From Bacteroidaceae bacterium (GTDB lineage Bacteria > Bacteroidota > Bacteroidia > Bacteroidales > Bacteroidaceae): a stretch of DNA of 14,464 nt. Shown here in pieces: positions 13,396-14,464 of the stretch; positions within the stretch are counted from its first letter, which is position 1, and every line of letters begins with the position of its first letter. Made by a program: the position numbers and the translations under genes. Where the stretch lies: assembly GCA_017503065.1 (NCBI GenBank), contig JAFVTT010000022.1:1-14464 (forward strand). Direction: 5' to 3'. Under the pieces are notes generated by a model, which ran no database searches, was not told the DNA's origin, and saw nothing but the letters and a program-made list of their open reading frames with translations.

Positions 13396-13935
13396 ATGAA
13401 GAAACTCTTTTTCCTGACACTCACCGCGGTGCTGTTCTCCATTCATAGCATGGCCGGCAACGGCAATGCCTGTACCCCACAACAGAAACAGAACAAGGCT
13501 GTAGCCCTCAGTTCCGACTTCAAGGACGCCACCCTCATTACCCTGCAGGGCGATACCGTGCGCCTTTCCGATTATGTGGGCCGGAACAAGTATGTCCTTG
13601 TTGACTTCTGGGCCAGCTGGTGCGGTCCCTGCATGCGCGAAATGCCCAACGTGAAGGCCGCCTATGCCAAATACAAGAGCCGTGGCTTGGAAATAGTTGG
13701 CATCAGCCTGGACAAGCAGAAGTCCGCATGGCAGGGAGCCGTGAAGCGCGTAGGCATCACATGGCCTCAGATGACAGACATGTGCGAGACGGGCAGCAAG
13801 GCCGCCAGCCTCTACAACGTCCAATACATCCCACACGTCCTCGTCTTCGACCAAAAGGGCAACATCGTTGTCAATAACCTTCATGGCGAGGAGATGCTCC
13901 AGAAACTGGAGGAACTCATGCCCTCAAAGAAATGA
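13396..13935 (+). CDS. Exported TlpA/ResA-like thioredoxin
   Basis: A 179-residue periplasmic thioredoxin-fold protein that should reduce or exchange disulfides. Residues 1-20 are a signal peptide (MKKLFFLTLTAVLFSIHSMA). The thioredoxin domain spans about 40-175, with the active site WCGPC at 75-79 (ASWCGPCMREMPN) and the cis-Pro at 146 in YIPHVLVFD. Extra cysteines lie at 26 and 130. The AlkHyp-redoxin-type context LITLQGDTVRLSDYVGRNK, then YVLVDFWASW, is typical of the Bacteroidetes TlpA group. No promoter box was found in the 66 bases upstream, so it is probably read through from the preceding gene. Confidence 0.9.
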   Translation: MKKLFFLTLTAVLFSIHSMAGNGNACTPQQKQNKAVALSSDFKDATLITLQGDTVRLSDYVGRNKYVLVDFWASWCGPCMREMPNVKAAYAKYKSRGLEIVGISLDKQKSAWQGAVKRVGITWPQMTDMCETGSKAASLYNVQYIPHVLVFDQKGNIVVNNLHGEEMLQKLEELMPSKK

Positions 13936-14042
13936 CAAGGAATTGTATTCTTGACTTGACAATGGAGTGTGTTTAGGAATTTATTTGTGTATGTTTGCTA
14001 AAAAAGTTAGTTAAACAGGCCGACATATTCAATGAAAAAGCT

Positions 14043-14050
14043 TATCTTTG
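14043..14050 (+). promoter_or_regulatory. -7 box facing the window end
   Basis: TATCTTTG at 14043-14050 matches TAnnTTTG, but no TTG is visible at the expected -33 position. It is the only promoter-like site in 13936-14464, a stretch otherwise without a convincing protein gene. Confidence 0.5.
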
Positions 14051-14055
14051 CAGTA

Positions 14056-14325
14056 GAGAATAGAGAATAGAAGAAGTTTATCAACGGAACACATTTATTG
14101 ATAAAGCAAGAATTGATTTATTGCCGCACTGATTTGATCGGGATACTCATCAGTTAAATTCAGAAACCGAGATCAGCTCTGTCCACCAATGGCGTGCCAT
14201 CCCATTATGGCAGATGGATTACAGAAGTGAAACAGGCCCTCAAATCCTACCATAAGGAGTTTCATCACATCATCAGTGCGGCCTCCTATACAGCCCCCCA
14301 ATAATCTTGTGGGGGCTTTTTATTT
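14056..14325 (+). ncRNA. Candidate structured non-coding RNA or leader
   Basis: Downstream of a -7 box and upstream of a terminator lie about 270 bases with no ATG-started frame beyond about 14 codons. GCCGCACTGAT (14123-14133) pairs perfectly over 11 bp with ATCAGTGCGGC (14272-14282), closing a 138-base domain. Inside it, a TGCCAT/ATGGCA hairpin (14195-14200 with 14207-14212) is possible. The 6-base arm ACTGAT (14128-14133) could also pair locally with ATCAGT (14149-14154), a competing fold. A 48-codon open frame without ATG (14158-14304) also crosses this region. I recognise no known RNA family; a 6S-like rod or a switch-type leader are both possible. Confidence 0.45.
14292..14325 (+). terminator. 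Rho-independent terminator
   Basis: AGCCCCC (14292-14298) pairs with GGGGGCT (14311-14317) around a 12-base loop and runs into a T-rich tract (TTTTTATTTT at about 14317-14326). Confidence 0.85.
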
Positions 14326-14337
14326 TAACCCAAATCG

Positions 14338-14464
14338 GTCATTAGCGTTATGATGATAATCGCTTTGTTTTTGAACAGATGTTTTGTCGCTTTGAGGGCG
14401 CAATGGGGTTCCATTGTAACCGAGAAGCGACGAAACAGATGACAAAAAGATAGCGTCATTAGCG
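14338..14464. repeat. 10-bp direct repeats bracketing a hairpin-forming segment at the window edge
   Basis: GTCATTAGCG occurs at 14338-14347 and again at 14455-14464, the last bases of the window. Between them GTTTTGTCGCTT (14381-14392) pairs with AAGCGACGAAAC (14425-14436) with one G-T pair, and CAATGG/CCATTG (14401-14406 with 14411-14416) nests inside. ACAGATG is repeated directly at 14375-14381 and 14435-14441. It resembles a small hairpin (MITE-like) insertion with a target duplication, but the right side is not visible. Confidence 0.4.

Noticed and set aside
13935..13955. Weak hairpin after the thioredoxin gene as its terminator
   Set aside because: The stem has a bulge and no T-run follows, so it is not a supportable terminator.
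13936..14464. tRNA, tmRNA, RNase P or SRP RNA at the right end
   Set aside because: None of their recognisable core sequences is present. Only an unclassified structured RNA can be suggested.
1..14464. CRISPR array or insertion-sequence transposase
   Set aside because: No regularly spaced repeats and no transposase motifs were seen in any frame.

Overview
The window looks like chromosomal DNA of a gut or oral Bacteroidales, most likely Prevotella-like. Promoters match the Bacteroidetes pattern (TTG, about 20 bases, TAnnTTTG) and Shine-Dalgarno sequences are weak. The gene set is typical of that group: a GH109-type oxidoreductase-fold glycosidase, RlmN, a DUF4837 lipoprotein, a receiver-less sigma-54-type AAA+ activator, LptE, SecG and a BadF-type sugar kinase. 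All assignments are from reading the sequence and recalling families; no search was run.

Left part (1-2641): the tail of an MNT-type nucleotidyltransferase antitoxin overlaps a complete HepT/HEPN toxin and is followed by a terminator. Two minus-strand genes come next, a TIGR04076 small Cys-rich protein and an exported GH109-type enzyme with an unusual Ala/Lys-rich tail. A short divergent promoter region (about 2700-2780) separates GH109 from rlmN.

Centre (2780-7269): a tightly packed plus-strand operon, rlmN - DUF4837 lipoprotein - a shrunken PdxA-like protein - a CDP-alcohol phosphatidyltransferase - an IspD/TarI-like cytidylyltransferase. The last three genes are the most unusual part. The PdxA-like protein keeps family sequence along its whole length but has lost catalytic segments. 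The last two form a plausible make-CDP-alcohol then use-it pair for an unidentified membrane lipid or phospho-alcohol.

Right centre (7341-11174): the sigma-54-type activator, LptE, a TPR-like protein, SecG and an N-acetylglucosamine-kinase-like protein, an envelope-biogenesis cluster. An intergenic stretch then holds a promoter-plus-terminator unit that looks like an sRNA gene, and a perfect 15-bp hairpin.

Right end (11474-14464): two divergently transcribed exported proteins of unknown role share a control region with a 7-bp dyad. A TlpA-like thioredoxin follows. The last 529 bases have no convincing protein gene but contain a promoter box, a region with an 11-bp long-range stem, a terminator, and a hairpin-forming segment bracketed by 10-bp direct repeats at the window edge.
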